Below the pieces are notes generated by a model that was given only the letters and a program-made list of their open reading frames with translations, made no database searches and was not told where the DNA came from. The translations under genes and the position numbers were made by a program. A stretch of DNA of 19,068 nucleotides from an uncultured Anaerolineaceae bacterium (lineage in GTDB: Bacteria; Chloroflexota; Anaerolineae; Anaerolineales; Anaerolineaceae): NCBI GenBank assembly GCA_938020565.1, contig CALIHP010000011.1, forward strand, positions 1 through 19,068, written 5' to 3'. This document shows, one piece after another, positions 1 to 6,908 of this stretch; within the stretch, counting starts at the first letter, position 1; each line of letters starts with the position of its first letter.

Positions 1-86
1 CAACGACTGTCCATACTTTCTTTTCTTCTATCCTCTTTTCCCTTGACTACGGAAAATTGAAACGCAGACGTGAGGTTTTGTCCAGC

Positions 87-115
87 TTGACAGAACCTGA
101 AAAGGACGGTATTAT
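87..115 (+). promoter_or_regulatory. Promoter of the initiator tRNA gene
   Basis: A perfect -35 box TTGACA (87-92) and a -10 box TATTAT (110-115) are separated by 17 bp. The predicted start near 122 lies about six bases before the mature tRNA, so the tRNA appears to be transcribed from its own strong housekeeping promoter. The first 86 bases of the window hold nothing I recognise. Confidence 0.75.
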
Positions 116-127
116 ATACAGTGTTGA

Positions 128-199
128 TGCGGGGTAGAGCAGAGGCAGCTCGTCGGGCTCATAACCCGGAGGTCGTACGTTCGAATCGTGCCCCCGCTA
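128..199 (+). tRNA. Initiator tRNA-fMet (anticodon CAT)
   Basis: A full cloverleaf can be folded. The acceptor stem is 129-134 with 192-197, the D arm GAGC/GCTC is 137-151, the anticodon stem is 153-157 with 165-169 around loop CTCATAA, and the T arm is 175-191 with loop TTCGAAT. The anticodon is CAT (160-162). Three features mark it as initiator and not elongator: three consecutive G:C pairs at the base of the anticodon stem (GGG/CCC), an A11:T24 pair in the D stem, and no Watson-Crick pair at position 1:72. Here that mismatch is T128/T198, where Escherichia coli has C/A. The 3' CCA is not encoded, so it must be added by CCA-adding enzyme. The D loop is short (seven bases) but keeps GG. The gene stands alone between a promoter and a terminator. 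Confidence 0.95.
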
Positions 200-204
200 C
201 TTCT

Positions 205-233
205 AAACTTCCGAAGATTCGGAAGTTTTTTAT
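205..233 (+). terminator. Terminator of the tRNA gene
   Basis: Inverted repeat AAACTTCCG (205-213) and CGGAAGTTT (220-228) around a six-base loop is followed directly by a run of T. It starts six bases after the tRNA end and fits an intrinsic terminator. Confidence 0.85.
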
Positions 234-289
234 TTGCCGCTGCCGCGTTTATCGGCGGCGAGACCAGAAATGATCTGTTCCTGTCTTTT

Positions 290-318
290 TTACCCGTTTC
301 GAATTCGCGTATTATAAT
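290..318 (+). promoter_or_regulatory. Probable promoter of the helix-hairpin-helix protein gene
   Basis: A perfect -10 hexamer TATAAT lies at 313-318 with a weak -35 (TTACCC, 290-295) at 17 bp spacing. Transcription would start near 325 and give a leader of about 60 bases. The -10 is convincing, the -35 is not. Confidence 0.5.
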
Positions 319-370
319 AGAAGCGGACGTTAAGGTCTCACAAGGAAAAATAAGTATTTCTTCATGAATT

Positions 371-375
371 GGAGG
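371..375 (+). promoter_or_regulatory. Ribosome binding site that sets the start at 384
   Basis: GGAGG at 371-375 lies eight bases before ATG 384. The in-frame TTG at 369 overlaps this site and so cannot use it, which argues for the ATG. Confidence 0.8.
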
Positions 376-383
376 ATTTCGAT

Positions 384-1073
384 ATGAGCAGCGTGTTGTT
401 TCCGTTCTGGGTATGGTTATTAATCGTTTTGATTATTATCCTGATTGTCTTATGGTTCCTTTTCCGCCCAACCGGCGAAACCGAATCGACCGGTTCCGAA
501 TCTCATTCCGGAGAGGACGCTGCGCCAGCTGTTGACGAGGTCGAGTCGGAAACGGACGCAGCGTTCGTCGATGAGGTTCCGGCTGAGATTGAAGAGGCGG
601 TCGAATCGGAGGAGGCCGGCGTGCTGCATGTGGTGGATGCCGGCGACGAAGAGGATTCAGAGAGCGATTCTGGCGAAGCGACGGAAGCGGTGGACGTGGA
701 GGTCGTCAGCGTTGAATCGGACGCAGCGGAAGCGCTGGACGAAGAGATCGAAGACGTTGTCGTATTTGAAGGCGACCTGGGCGGGAAATCCTCCTCGGCG
801 GTCGAGCCAGCGCCGGACGCGGAAGACGACTTGAAAATTATTGAGGGAATCGGCCCGAAGATCGAATCTGTCCTGAAACAGGAAGGCGTCAAAACGCTGC
901 GTCAGATTTCCGAGATGGAACCAGACGCGATTCAGACAATCCTGACGAAACATGCGCTGCGGCTGGCGAATCCCGCTTCCTGGCCGGAACAGGCGCGTTT
1001 AGCGGTCGCGGGCGATCGGCAGGCGCTGGCGGAGCTTCAGGATAGGCTGAAAGGCGGGAGAATCGTTTCGTAG
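384..1073 (+). CDS. Membrane-anchored acidic protein with C-terminal helix-hairpin-helix domain
   Basis: The protein has 229 residues from the ATG supported by GGAGG. Three parts are visible. A very hydrophobic N-terminal helix (about residues 7-28) is followed by Arg-Pro. A linker (about 31-148) is extremely rich in Glu, Asp, Ser and Ala and is almost surely disordered. A C-terminal domain (about 149-229) begins with the LKIIEGIGPKI motif, which has the GxGxx(I/L/A) hairpin of helix-hairpin-helix folds, and ends in a basic LKGGR tail. Similar domains occur in DUF4332-like and COG3743-like proteins and as C-terminal tails of many short Chloroflexota proteins. They are thought to bind nucleic acid or to mediate protein contacts. 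The biochemical role is unknown. The helix could tether a DNA-contacting domain to the membrane, but this is inference. The gene is monocistronic, with its own promoter and terminator. Confidence 0.85.
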   Translation: MSSVLFPFWVWLLIVLIIILIVLWFLFRPTGETESTGSESHSGEDAAPAVDEVESETDAAFVDEVPAEIEEAVESEEAGVLHVVDAGDEEDSESDSGEATEAVDVEVVSVESDAAEALDEEIEDVVVFEGDLGGKSSSAVEPAPDAEDDLKIIEGIGPKIESVLKQEGVKTLRQISEMEPDAIQTILTKHALRLANPASWPEQARLAVAGDRQALAELQDRLKGGRIVS

Positions 1074-1121
1074 TTGATTTTCGGTCCTGATAAGAAATTA
1101 AATCGTTTTTCTGAAACCCCG

Positions 1122-1152
1122 AACCGGAGATGGATCCCGCCTCCGGTTTTTT
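1122..1152 (+). terminator. Terminator of the helix-hairpin-helix protein gene
   Basis: AACCGGAG (1122-1129) pairs with CTCCGGTT (1141-1148) across an 11-base loop, and the run of T continues to 1152. It lies about 50 bases after the stop codon on the plus strand. Confidence 0.85.
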
Positions 1153-1185
1153 AGCGTGCGGTTTCCTTTTCTGGATTTCCGGGAT

Positions 1186-1219
1186 AAATCAAACGCGCGG
1201 CTTGCTTGCCGCGCGTTTG
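1186..1219 (-). terminator. Probable terminator of the acetate-CoA ligase gene
   Basis: A perfect 12-bp inverted repeat, CAAACGCGCGGC (1190-1201) and its complement (1208-1219), encloses a six-base loop. It lies about 30 bases past the stop of the minus-strand gene. Read on the minus strand it is followed by a T-rich but interrupted tract (GATTTAT), so it is a strong hairpin with a weak U tail. Confidence 0.7.
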
Positions 1220-1248
1220 GTATTGTAACGAAGGTAAAAGCGGGCGCG

Positions 1249-3363
1249 TTATTTCAGGATGATCCGCGCGTCAACAACTTTCAAGCCCTTCCCGTCTTCG
1301 TAGACCATGACCGGATTGGCGTCTGATTCGGCGATCTCGTCTTTCAAGTCGAGAATCATCTGCGAATAGCGGGAAATCGTCGTCGCCATGGCTTCGCGGT
1401 CCCGCGGCGCTTCTCCGCGCGCGCCGGCGAGAATCTTGGCGCCGCGAATCGCAGACTGCATTTTCAGCGCGTCGGAATGCGACACGGGGGAAACGGCAAA
1501 TGTAACGTCTTTCAGAACCTCGACGAAGATCCCGCCCAACCCGAACATGACGGTCGGGCCGAACGCAGAATCGTTGACAGAGCCGAGGATGACTTCCGTT
1601 CCGAGGTTTTCCATCTTCTGGACGCAGACACCGAGGATTCGGGCGTCGGCCTTGTACGCTTTGGCATTAGCGAGGATCGTGCTGTATGCCTCGCGAACCA
1701 TCGCGTCGTCTTTGATATTGACTTTGACGCCCTTGGCGTCGGATTTGTGGAGGATGTCGGGGGAGACGATCTTCATAACGACCGGATAACCGATTTCGTT
1801 CGCGAGCTTGACGGCTTCGTCTTCCGACGCCGCCAGTTCCGTTCGCGCAACCGGCATTCCGTATAACCCGAACAGCTTTTTGGCTTCGACTTCGGTCAGC
1901 GCATTACGGCCGTCTTTTCGGGCGGCGGCGATAATCGCGTCGACGGCGGCGCGATCGACCTGGATCGACTGATCTTCGCTCTTGGCTGCTCTCTCCGCCA
2001 TCATGCGCCCATATTTCCGCAGTCCGGCAATCGCCGCGATCGCGCGGTCCGGATCGTCATACGCCGGAATCCCTTTTTCCATCAGCCAGCGCATCGCCTC
2101 GGCGCAGCGTTCGCCGCCAACGAAGGAAACGGTGATCGGTTTCGTCTTGATCGCGTCGCCGGCGCTTTGGCTCGCTTCATAGATACCCTGCGCGATCTCC
2201 ATCGGGTTTGTCACCGCGGTTTCGCAATAAAGAACGCTCAGACCATGAACCCAATCCTGCGGCAGGCCGAACGCGATACATTTCTTATAGCCTTCCAGTC
2301 CCGCGCCGCCGGTAATATCAACCGGGTTCCTGGCGGATCCGAAATCGGGCATGTAGTCCTTGAAAGCGGCCTGGAGGTCGGGCGGCGTGAATTTCAGCGG
2401 GATGCCATGCCGTTCGGCGGAATCGGTTGCCAATACGCCAACGCCGCCGCCGTTCGTGATAATCAGGAGGTTATCCCCAAGCATCGGCGGCTGAAGCTCG
2501 AACGCCTGGGTCAGATCGAAGAGATTATTCAGGCTGGTGGCCTGGATAACGCCGGCCTGCTCGAACGCATTGCCGTAAACGGCGGCTGCGCCGGCGAGGG
2601 AACCGGTATGCGAAGCGGCCGCGGCTGCGCCATGCGCAGAAACGCCGGATTTCAGCGCGATGACCGGCTTCTTTGACCTGCGGCAGACTTCCATAAATCG
2701 CCGTCCGTCTTTGAGGCCTTCAATGTAGAGAGAAATGCAGTTGACCGCCGGATCGTCCTGGAGCCAGTCGATAATATCGGCGAAATCGACGTCCGCCATG
2801 TTCCCGAGCGAAATCAGCTTGTCAAAGCCGACGCCGCGCAGGTAGGTCCCCATGTCCAACGCGATCAGCAGCGCGCCAGATTGACTGATCAGCGATCCGG
2901 AGCCGTCGAGCGGAAGCATCGTTGCGAACGAAGCGTTGCATTTATCCGAATTGGAGAGCGTCCCGATAATGTTTGGACCGAGCATGCGCATTCCGTATTT
3001 ATGAGCGGTTTCAACGAGTTTTTTTTCAGTTTCGTGGTCGCCGACTTCGCCAAATCCGGACGTGATGACGCTGACGCCCTTGACGCCGGCCTTACCGCAT
3101 TCTTCAACTGCGTTCGGAACCAGCTTCGCGGGAATCGTTACAACCGCCAGGTCGACCTTATCTTTGAGATCCAGTATGGATTTGTACGCTTTTACGCCCA
3201 GAATTTCGTCCAATTTTAAATTGATCGGGTAAATATCGCCTTCATATTTCCCGTTCAGCAGGGCTTCAACGACTGAGTAGCCGATCTTCCCGGGAGTGGC
3301 GGAAGCACCGATGACAGCTACGCTTTTAGGTCGAAAAAGACCGTCCAAAACTACATTGTTCAC
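1249..3363 (-). CDS. Acetate-CoA ligase (ADP-forming), fused alpha-beta form
   Basis: This 704-residue enzyme of the ADP-forming acyl-CoA synthetase family converts acyl-CoA, ADP and phosphate to acid, CoA and ATP. It is a cytosolic substrate-level phosphorylation step at the end of fermentation. A CoA-binding Rossmann domain opens with SVAVIGAS (about 14-21). Succinyl-CoA-synthetase-like ligase domains follow, with SQSG (160-163) and the phosphorylated active-site His in ASHTGS (His252). The C-terminal ATP-grasp domain (about 480-704) carries the second conserved His in LHKSD (539) and the GLGG(I/V)F-E motif. Length fits the single-chain form. The start is GTG, supported by GAGAGG six bases upstream. 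The usual GPNC motif reads GPNIIG (129-134), so the Cys is replaced. Acetyl-CoA is the likeliest substrate, but propionyl-, branched- or aryl-CoA cannot be excluded. The gene stands alone. Confidence 0.9.
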   Translation of the reverse strand: MNNVVLDGLFRPKSVAVIGASATPGKIGYSVVEALLNGKYEGDIYPINLKLDEILGVKAYKSILDLKDKVDLAVVTIPAKLVPNAVEECGKAGVKGVSVITSGFGEVGDHETEKKLVETAHKYGMRMLGPNIIGTLSNSDKCNASFATMLPLDGSGSLISQSGALLIALDMGTYLRGVGFDKLISLGNMADVDFADIIDWLQDDPAVNCISLYIEGLKDGRRFMEVCRRSKKPVIALKSGVSAHGAAAAASHTGSLAGAAAVYGNAFEQAGVIQATSLNNLFDLTQAFELQPPMLGDNLLIITNGGGVGVLATDSAERHGIPLKFTPPDLQAAFKDYMPDFGSARNPVDITGGAGLEGYKKCIAFGLPQDWVHGLSVLYCETAVTNPMEIAQGIYEASQSAGDAIKTKPITVSFVGGERCAEAMRWLMEKGIPAYDDPDRAIAAIAGLRKYGRMMAERAAKSEDQSIQVDRAAVDAIIAAARKDGRNALTEVEAKKLFGLYGMPVARTELAASEDEAVKLANEIGYPVVMKIVSPDILHKSDAKGVKVNIKDDAMVREAYSTILANAKAYKADARILGVCVQKMENLGTEVILGSVNDSAFGPTVMFGLGGIFVEVLKDVTFAVSPVSHSDALKMQSAIRGAKILAGARGEAPRDREAMATTISRYSQMILDLKDEIAESDANPVMVYEDGKGLKVVDARIILK

Positions 3364-3415
3364 TTTTTACCTCTCTTGAAATAGTTTTTTTGTCGCTCGA
3401 GAACCCGCCGCCTTT

Positions 3416-3517
3416 TTACGATTCCGATCCGAAAAAATCCGTAATTCAAGCCGGAACGCAGCTGTTGGCTTGACGATGCGGTGAGATAGACGAGCTATCC
3501 AAAACGGATATGCGTCA
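3416..3517 (-). other. Candidate structured 5' leader RNA of the acetate-CoA ligase gene
   Basis: Between the predicted start site (about 3521) and the GTG codon, several inverted repeats follow one another. An outer TGACG/CGTCA pair (471-475 and 513-517 within 3400-3517) encloses two mutually exclusive small hairpins: TATCC/GGATA, and GATAG/CTATC around a five-base loop at 3485-3499. Then comes a perfect seven-bp stem (3446-3452 with 3467-3473), and a stem closed by TTACG/CGTAA (3416-3420, 3440-3444). I recognise no known riboswitch class. The repeats are directly visible, but a regulatory role is inference. Confidence 0.35.
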
Positions 3518-3527
3518 GACTGGATTA

Positions 3528-3536
3528 AGTATATCA
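3528..3536 (-). promoter_or_regulatory. Candidate extended -10 promoter of the acetate-CoA ligase gene
   Basis: Read on the minus strand the sequence is TGATATACT, an extended -10 element (TGnTATACT). The -35 region is poor. It would start transcription near 3521 and give a leader of about 160 bases. The remaining bases of the 3364-3705 gap hold the leader and the htpG terminator. I see no convincing gene there. Confidence 0.45.
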
Positions 3537-3644
3537 CAGCCAGCGTTTTTTCACTATAGATTTTAATTGTCAATATAAATTGCGACAATTGCGTCTGGGA
3601 ATGTGAACCGGTCGACAGCGTTTTCAGATCGGACGTTTCGGCGT

Positions 3645-3684
3645 AAAAAAAAGACGTTATCCCATCGCGCAGGGGTAACGTCTT
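3645..3684 (-). terminator. Terminator of htpG
   Basis: On the minus strand, AAGACGTTACCCC pairs with GGGATAACGTCTT (3672-3684 with 3651-3663, one G:T pair) and is followed by an unbroken run of T (3645-3650). It starts about 20 bases after the htpG stop and is a strong intrinsic terminator. Confidence 0.93.
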
Positions 3685-3705
3685 CCGGCCTTTGAAAAGC
3701 GCCGC

Positions 3706-5574
3706 TTATTTCAGGAGACTGGTCAGGAGCGACTGGATTCGGCTGACCATTTCGGCCTGATCGAGTTCATCGCCGTCCATGATCCGTGCGTTATCGTAGA
3801 TTTGCCGGATGATCTCCGCCGCGAGCGTTTCGTCCTCCAGCTTCATGACCTTTTGGATCAGCGCGTGGTTCGGATTGATCTCCAGGACTTTCTTCGTCTC
3901 GGGAATATCCTGACGCATTAAGTGATACATTTTTTGCATTTCAGGCGAAATCGCGCCGGCGGCGTTGACGAGGCGCGCCGGGGAGCTGACGAGACGGTTC
4001 GTTTCGCGGACCGATTCGACGGCGCCGCCAAGAACGGCGCTGAATTTTTCGGTCTGGGGCGTCGGCGTATCGGCGGATTTTTTGTCTTCGTTTTCGTTCG
4101 CGTCCTTTTCGTTTTCCGCTTCCGTTTCCGCTTTTTCTTTTTCGTCTTCCCTGGCGACGGCAGCGTTGACGAACTGCTTTTCCTTGAATTCGCCTAACTG
4201 TGTTACGACGAAGGGATCGAACGGCTCGGGCATGAGCAGAACGTCGACGCCCTGTTCTTTCAGGAGCTCGAGATGCGGGCTCATGCGCAGCGTCTCGATA
4301 TTTTCCCCGATCAGGTAGAAGATCTTTTTCTGGTCTTCTTTCATTTCGGATACATAGGTTTCGAGAGAAACGTATTCGTCGCCATGATTCAGCGTCCGAT
4401 AACGGAGGAGCGGCACGAGCGCGTCCTTCGCGTCGGGTTCCGTGACGATTCCTTCGCAGATAAACGCGCTGAAATTCTTCCAGAACTTCGTATAGGTCTC
4501 GGGATCGTCGCTGCCCATTTTCTTGAGCATGTCCGTAACTTTTCCGGTCAGGATCTTTTTCAGCGTCAGGATCACGCGATTCGCCTGCATCGTCTCGCGG
4601 GTCACGTTCAGCGGGATATCCTCGGAATCGATAACGCCCTGAATAAAGCGGTAGTAGCGCGGGAGAAGATCGGTGCAGTAGTCCTGGATCAGGACCTTCC
4701 GGGCGTAAAGCTGGAGACCGTCCTCCTGACGCAGCGCGAACATCGTCCGTTCAGGCTTCGACGGAACGTAGAGGAGCGCGTACATCTGGAACGGGGCGTC
4801 GATGGAGAGATGCTGCTTTGCGAGCGGCTTCTCGAAATCCATTGTGAACGATTGATAAAATTTTTCGTAGTCTTCCTGCGTGACTTCGCTGGCCGGCTTT
4901 CGCCAGAGCGTCCCGTCGGCGTTCGCGCGCTCGTTCCCGTCGCCGATATAGATCGGATATGGGATGTAATTTGAGTGCTTACGGACGATTTCGCGGAGCT
5001 TGAAATCGTCGGTATATTCGAGCGCGTCGTCTTTCAGGTGAATAATAATTTCGGTCCCGCGCGACGTTTTGACGCTGGGCTCGATCGTGAAGACGCCGCT
5101 TCCGGTCGAGGACCATTTGACCGCCTCTTCGCCGGGACGGTATGATTTGGAAATGACGTCGATCGATTCGGCGACCATGAAGGCGGCGTAAAAGCCGACG
5201 CCGAACTGGCCGATGAGGTCGCTGACCGCGCCGGCGCCCTGATCTTTCGTCGCTTCGAGGAAGCTGCGCGCGCCGGACCTGGCGATCGTCCCCAGGTTCT
5301 CTTCGATTTCCTCTGCGTTCATCCCGATCCCGTTGTCGGTAATGATAAGCGTTTTAGCGTCCTTGCTGCCGCGGATCCGGATCGCCGGTTCCGCGTCGGC
5401 GTCGACGACGTCATGATTCGTCAGCATTTCGAAGTTTAATCGGGTAATCGCGTCGGAAGCGTTGGAAATAATTTCGCGCAGGAATACGTCGCGGTCGGAA
5501 TACAGCGAGTTGATCAGGATGTCCAGGAGTTGTTTGGTTTCGGCTTTGAAGGGTTTTTGATTGCTTGTCGTCAT
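3706..5574 (-). CDS. htpG: Chaperone HtpG (Hsp90 family)
   Basis: A 622-residue ATP-dependent cytosolic chaperone that refolds or holds client proteins, usually with DnaK. The N-terminal GHKL ATPase domain shows EIISNASDA (catalytic Glu34, Mg-binding Asn38), DNGIGM (from Asp80) and GQFGVGFYAAF (about 122-132). The middle domain includes NVTRETMQ with the Arg that contacts the ATP phosphate. A charged, Glu/Lys/Asn-rich segment (about 475-510) links it to the C-terminal dimerisation domain, as often seen in bacterial HtpG. Length matches the family. The start has GAGG eight bases upstream. The gene is monocistronic, with a promoter about 30 bases upstream and a strong terminator. No CIRCE operator is visible near the promoter, so HrcA control is not supported. 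Confidence 0.97.
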   Translation of the reverse strand: MTTSNQKPFKAETKQLLDILINSLYSDRDVFLREIISNASDAITRLNFEMLTNHDVVDADAEPAIRIRGSKDAKTLIITDNGIGMNAEEIEENLGTIARSGARSFLEATKDQGAGAVSDLIGQFGVGFYAAFMVAESIDVISKSYRPGEEAVKWSSTGSGVFTIEPSVKTSRGTEIIIHLKDDALEYTDDFKLREIVRKHSNYIPYPIYIGDGNERANADGTLWRKPASEVTQEDYEKFYQSFTMDFEKPLAKQHLSIDAPFQMYALLYVPSKPERTMFALRQEDGLQLYARKVLIQDYCTDLLPRYYRFIQGVIDSEDIPLNVTRETMQANRVILTLKKILTGKVTDMLKKMGSDDPETYTKFWKNFSAFICEGIVTEPDAKDALVPLLRYRTLNHGDEYVSLETYVSEMKEDQKKIFYLIGENIETLRMSPHLELLKEQGVDVLLMPEPFDPFVVTQLGEFKEKQFVNAAVAREDEKEKAETEAENEKDANENEDKKSADTPTPQTEKFSAVLGGAVESVRETNRLVSSPARLVNAAGAISPEMQKMYHLMRQDIPETKKVLEINPNHALIQKVMKLEDETLAAEIIRQIYDNARIMDGDELDQAEMVSRIQSLLTSLLK

Positions 5575-5609
5575 GTTGCTTGCCTCGTTTTTGTTTGATA
5601 ACTGTTTCT

Positions 5610-5615
5610 ATTATA
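5610..5615 (-). promoter_or_regulatory. -10 box of the htpG promoter
   Basis: TATAAT on the minus strand, preceded directly by TG, lies about 30 bases before the htpG ribosome binding site. No good -35 hexamer is seen at 16-18 bp, so this may need an activator or a different sigma factor. A bulged hairpin (CATTC...GAATG, 5671-5707) sits further upstream without clear function. Confidence 0.55.
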
Positions 5616-5793
5616 CAGGCATGGGATCGATATTTTATTAACGCGGGCGGGTTCTTATAAAAGATTAATCATTCCGGCGCTGGCTTAATAAAGTCGCCAG
5701 TGAATGAGATTATGAGATGGGTACAATCCGCATATCTTTTAAATAAAAAGCGCTGTCTGCGGGCAGCAAGATGCCCGGGCACCGGATGATCAG

Positions 5794-5830
5794 GAAAAAC
5801 AACAGGGCCCGCTCAACAGAGAGTGGGCCC
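5794..5830 (-). terminator. Terminator of the agmatine operon
   Basis: On the minus strand a 10-bp GC-rich stem (5825-5830 GGGCCC and 5821-5824, with 5805-5814) and a six-base loop are followed by TGTTGTTTTT. It begins about 25 bases after the ptcA stop codon. A second hairpin, CGGGCA/TGCCCG (5760-5777), with a T-rich tract a few bases later, may back it up. Confidence 0.85.
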
Positions 5831-5854
5831 CGCGTCATCATAAAAAATTCAGCT

Positions 5855-6883
5855 TCAGATGATCCCTCGATCTGCCATGAAGCGGTCGAGATCTTCCTTC
5901 GCCGCGGCGATCCTGAGCTCAGTCGCGGCCTGCTCGCGCTGGTACTGCGTCAAATAGACGAGCAGCCCGCGCATGGCGGTCAGGCGGTTCCCGGCCTGAA
6001 CCCAGCAGAGCGACGATTCAGAGTCGGCGACTTCGTCGGTGACGTCTTCGCCGCGCGTCGCCGGGAGACAGTGCATGAATTTACAGCCGATATTTCCGAG
6101 CTGCATCAGGTCCCGGTTGACCTGATAGTCCTTGAAAGTCCGGACGCGTTCTTCCTTCGGCGTTTCCGCTTCGTAGAGCCCGTACCAGACGTCGGTGTAG
6201 ATGAAATCCGCGCCTTTGACGCTGTCGCGCCGGTCGGTGACTTCCCAGCTTCCGCCTGAAGCTTTGCAGTTGGCTTCCATGATCGCTTTATGCTGTTCGA
6301 GGAGCTGGTTGGATTTCGGTCCGTAATGAACGAAATGCATCCCGAGTTTAGTCGTGATAAAGCCTAACGATGCGCAGACCTGCGTTCCGTCGCCGACGAA
6401 GACGACCTTGACGTCTTCGAGCTTCTTTCCGCGCGGGAGATTTTCGACAATTGTACAAAGGTCGCCGATTTCCTGCGTCGGGTGGTTGTAATCTGACATG
6501 CCGTTCAGGACAGGGATCGTACAGGCTTTGGCGAGATCGACGACGGTCTGATGCGTAATGACGCGTGCCATGACGATATCGACGAGCTGCGAAAGGACGC
6601 GGCCGGTATCGCCGATCGTTTCATGGCCGCCGAGCTGGATCATACCCGGGCCGAGGTACTGCGCATGGCCGCCCATCTGGCCCATCGCCGTCTGGAACGA
6701 GACGCGCGTCCGCGTCGACGACTGCTGGAAGATCATGCCCAGCGTTTTATCCTTCATCAGCGGCGGATAATAGCCGGCCTGAATGGATTGCTTGATTTTC
6801 AGCGACAGGTCGATGATGTCCAGCAGCTCCTGCCTGGTAAAATCGGCGGTGTCGATAAAATGACGAAGATGATATTGGTTCAT
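5855..6883 (-). CDS. ptcA: Putrescine carbamoyltransferase
   Basis: A 342-residue transcarbamylase that phosphorolyses N-carbamoylputrescine to putrescine and carbamoyl phosphate in the agmatine deiminase pathway. The carbamoyl phosphate site STRTR (56-60), HPTQE (134-138) and HCLP (271-274) are intact. Features that separate it from ornithine carbamoyltransferase agree with the enterococcal enzyme as I recall it: QLGGHETI (83-90), the DVWYGLYEAE segment (231-240) in place of the ornithine loop, HCLPATRGEDVTDEV in place of the HCLPAFHD form, and an extra C-terminal helix (about 322-342). It is the last gene of the aguD-aguA-ptcA operon, 25 bases after aguA, with AGGAG nine bases before the ATG. 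Also called aguB. Confusion with arcB is unlikely given both sequence and neighbours. Confidence 0.95.
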   Translation of the reverse strand: MNQYHLRHFIDTADFTRQELLDIIDLSLKIKQSIQAGYYPPLMKDKTLGMIFQQSSTRTRVSFQTAMGQMGGHAQYLGPGMIQLGGHETIGDTGRVLSQLVDIVMARVITHQTVVDLAKACTIPVLNGMSDYNHPTQEIGDLCTIVENLPRGKKLEDVKVVFVGDGTQVCASLGFITTKLGMHFVHYGPKSNQLLEQHKAIMEANCKASGGSWEVTDRRDSVKGADFIYTDVWYGLYEAETPKEERVRTFKDYQVNRDLMQLGNIGCKFMHCLPATRGEDVTDEVADSESSLCWVQAGNRLTAMRGLLVYLTQYQREQAATELRIAAAKEDLDRFMADRGII

Positions 6884-6908
6884 GTGTTGGTTCTCCTACG
6901 CCCCGAGT

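Noticed and set aside
369..383. TTG start for the helix-hairpin-helix protein
   Set aside because: The TTG overlaps the GGAGG site that serves ATG 384, and the family begins with the hydrophobic helix.
3367..3588. 73-codon minus-strand reading frame before the acetate-CoA ligase gene
   Set aside because: It covers the promoter and structured leader, has no ribosome binding site, and its product looks like translated non-coding DNA.
4273..4974. Long plus-strand reading frame (233 codons) opposite htpG
   Set aside because: It is an antisense frame of a well-conserved gene, with Arg/Phe/Val-rich composition and no start signals. Other long frames opposite the ligase, deiminase and GH32 genes were dropped for the same reason.
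5671..5707. Bulged hairpin upstream of htpG as a heat-shock operator
   Set aside because: It does not match CIRCE (TTAGCACTC-N9-GAGTGCTAA) and lies too far from the promoter. I see no support for a role.
5855..6883. Ornithine carbamoyltransferase (arcB/argF) for the carbamoyltransferase
   Set aside because: The QLGGHETI, YGLYEAE and HCLPATRGEDVTDEV segments and the adjacent agmatine deiminase fit putrescine carbamoyltransferase.
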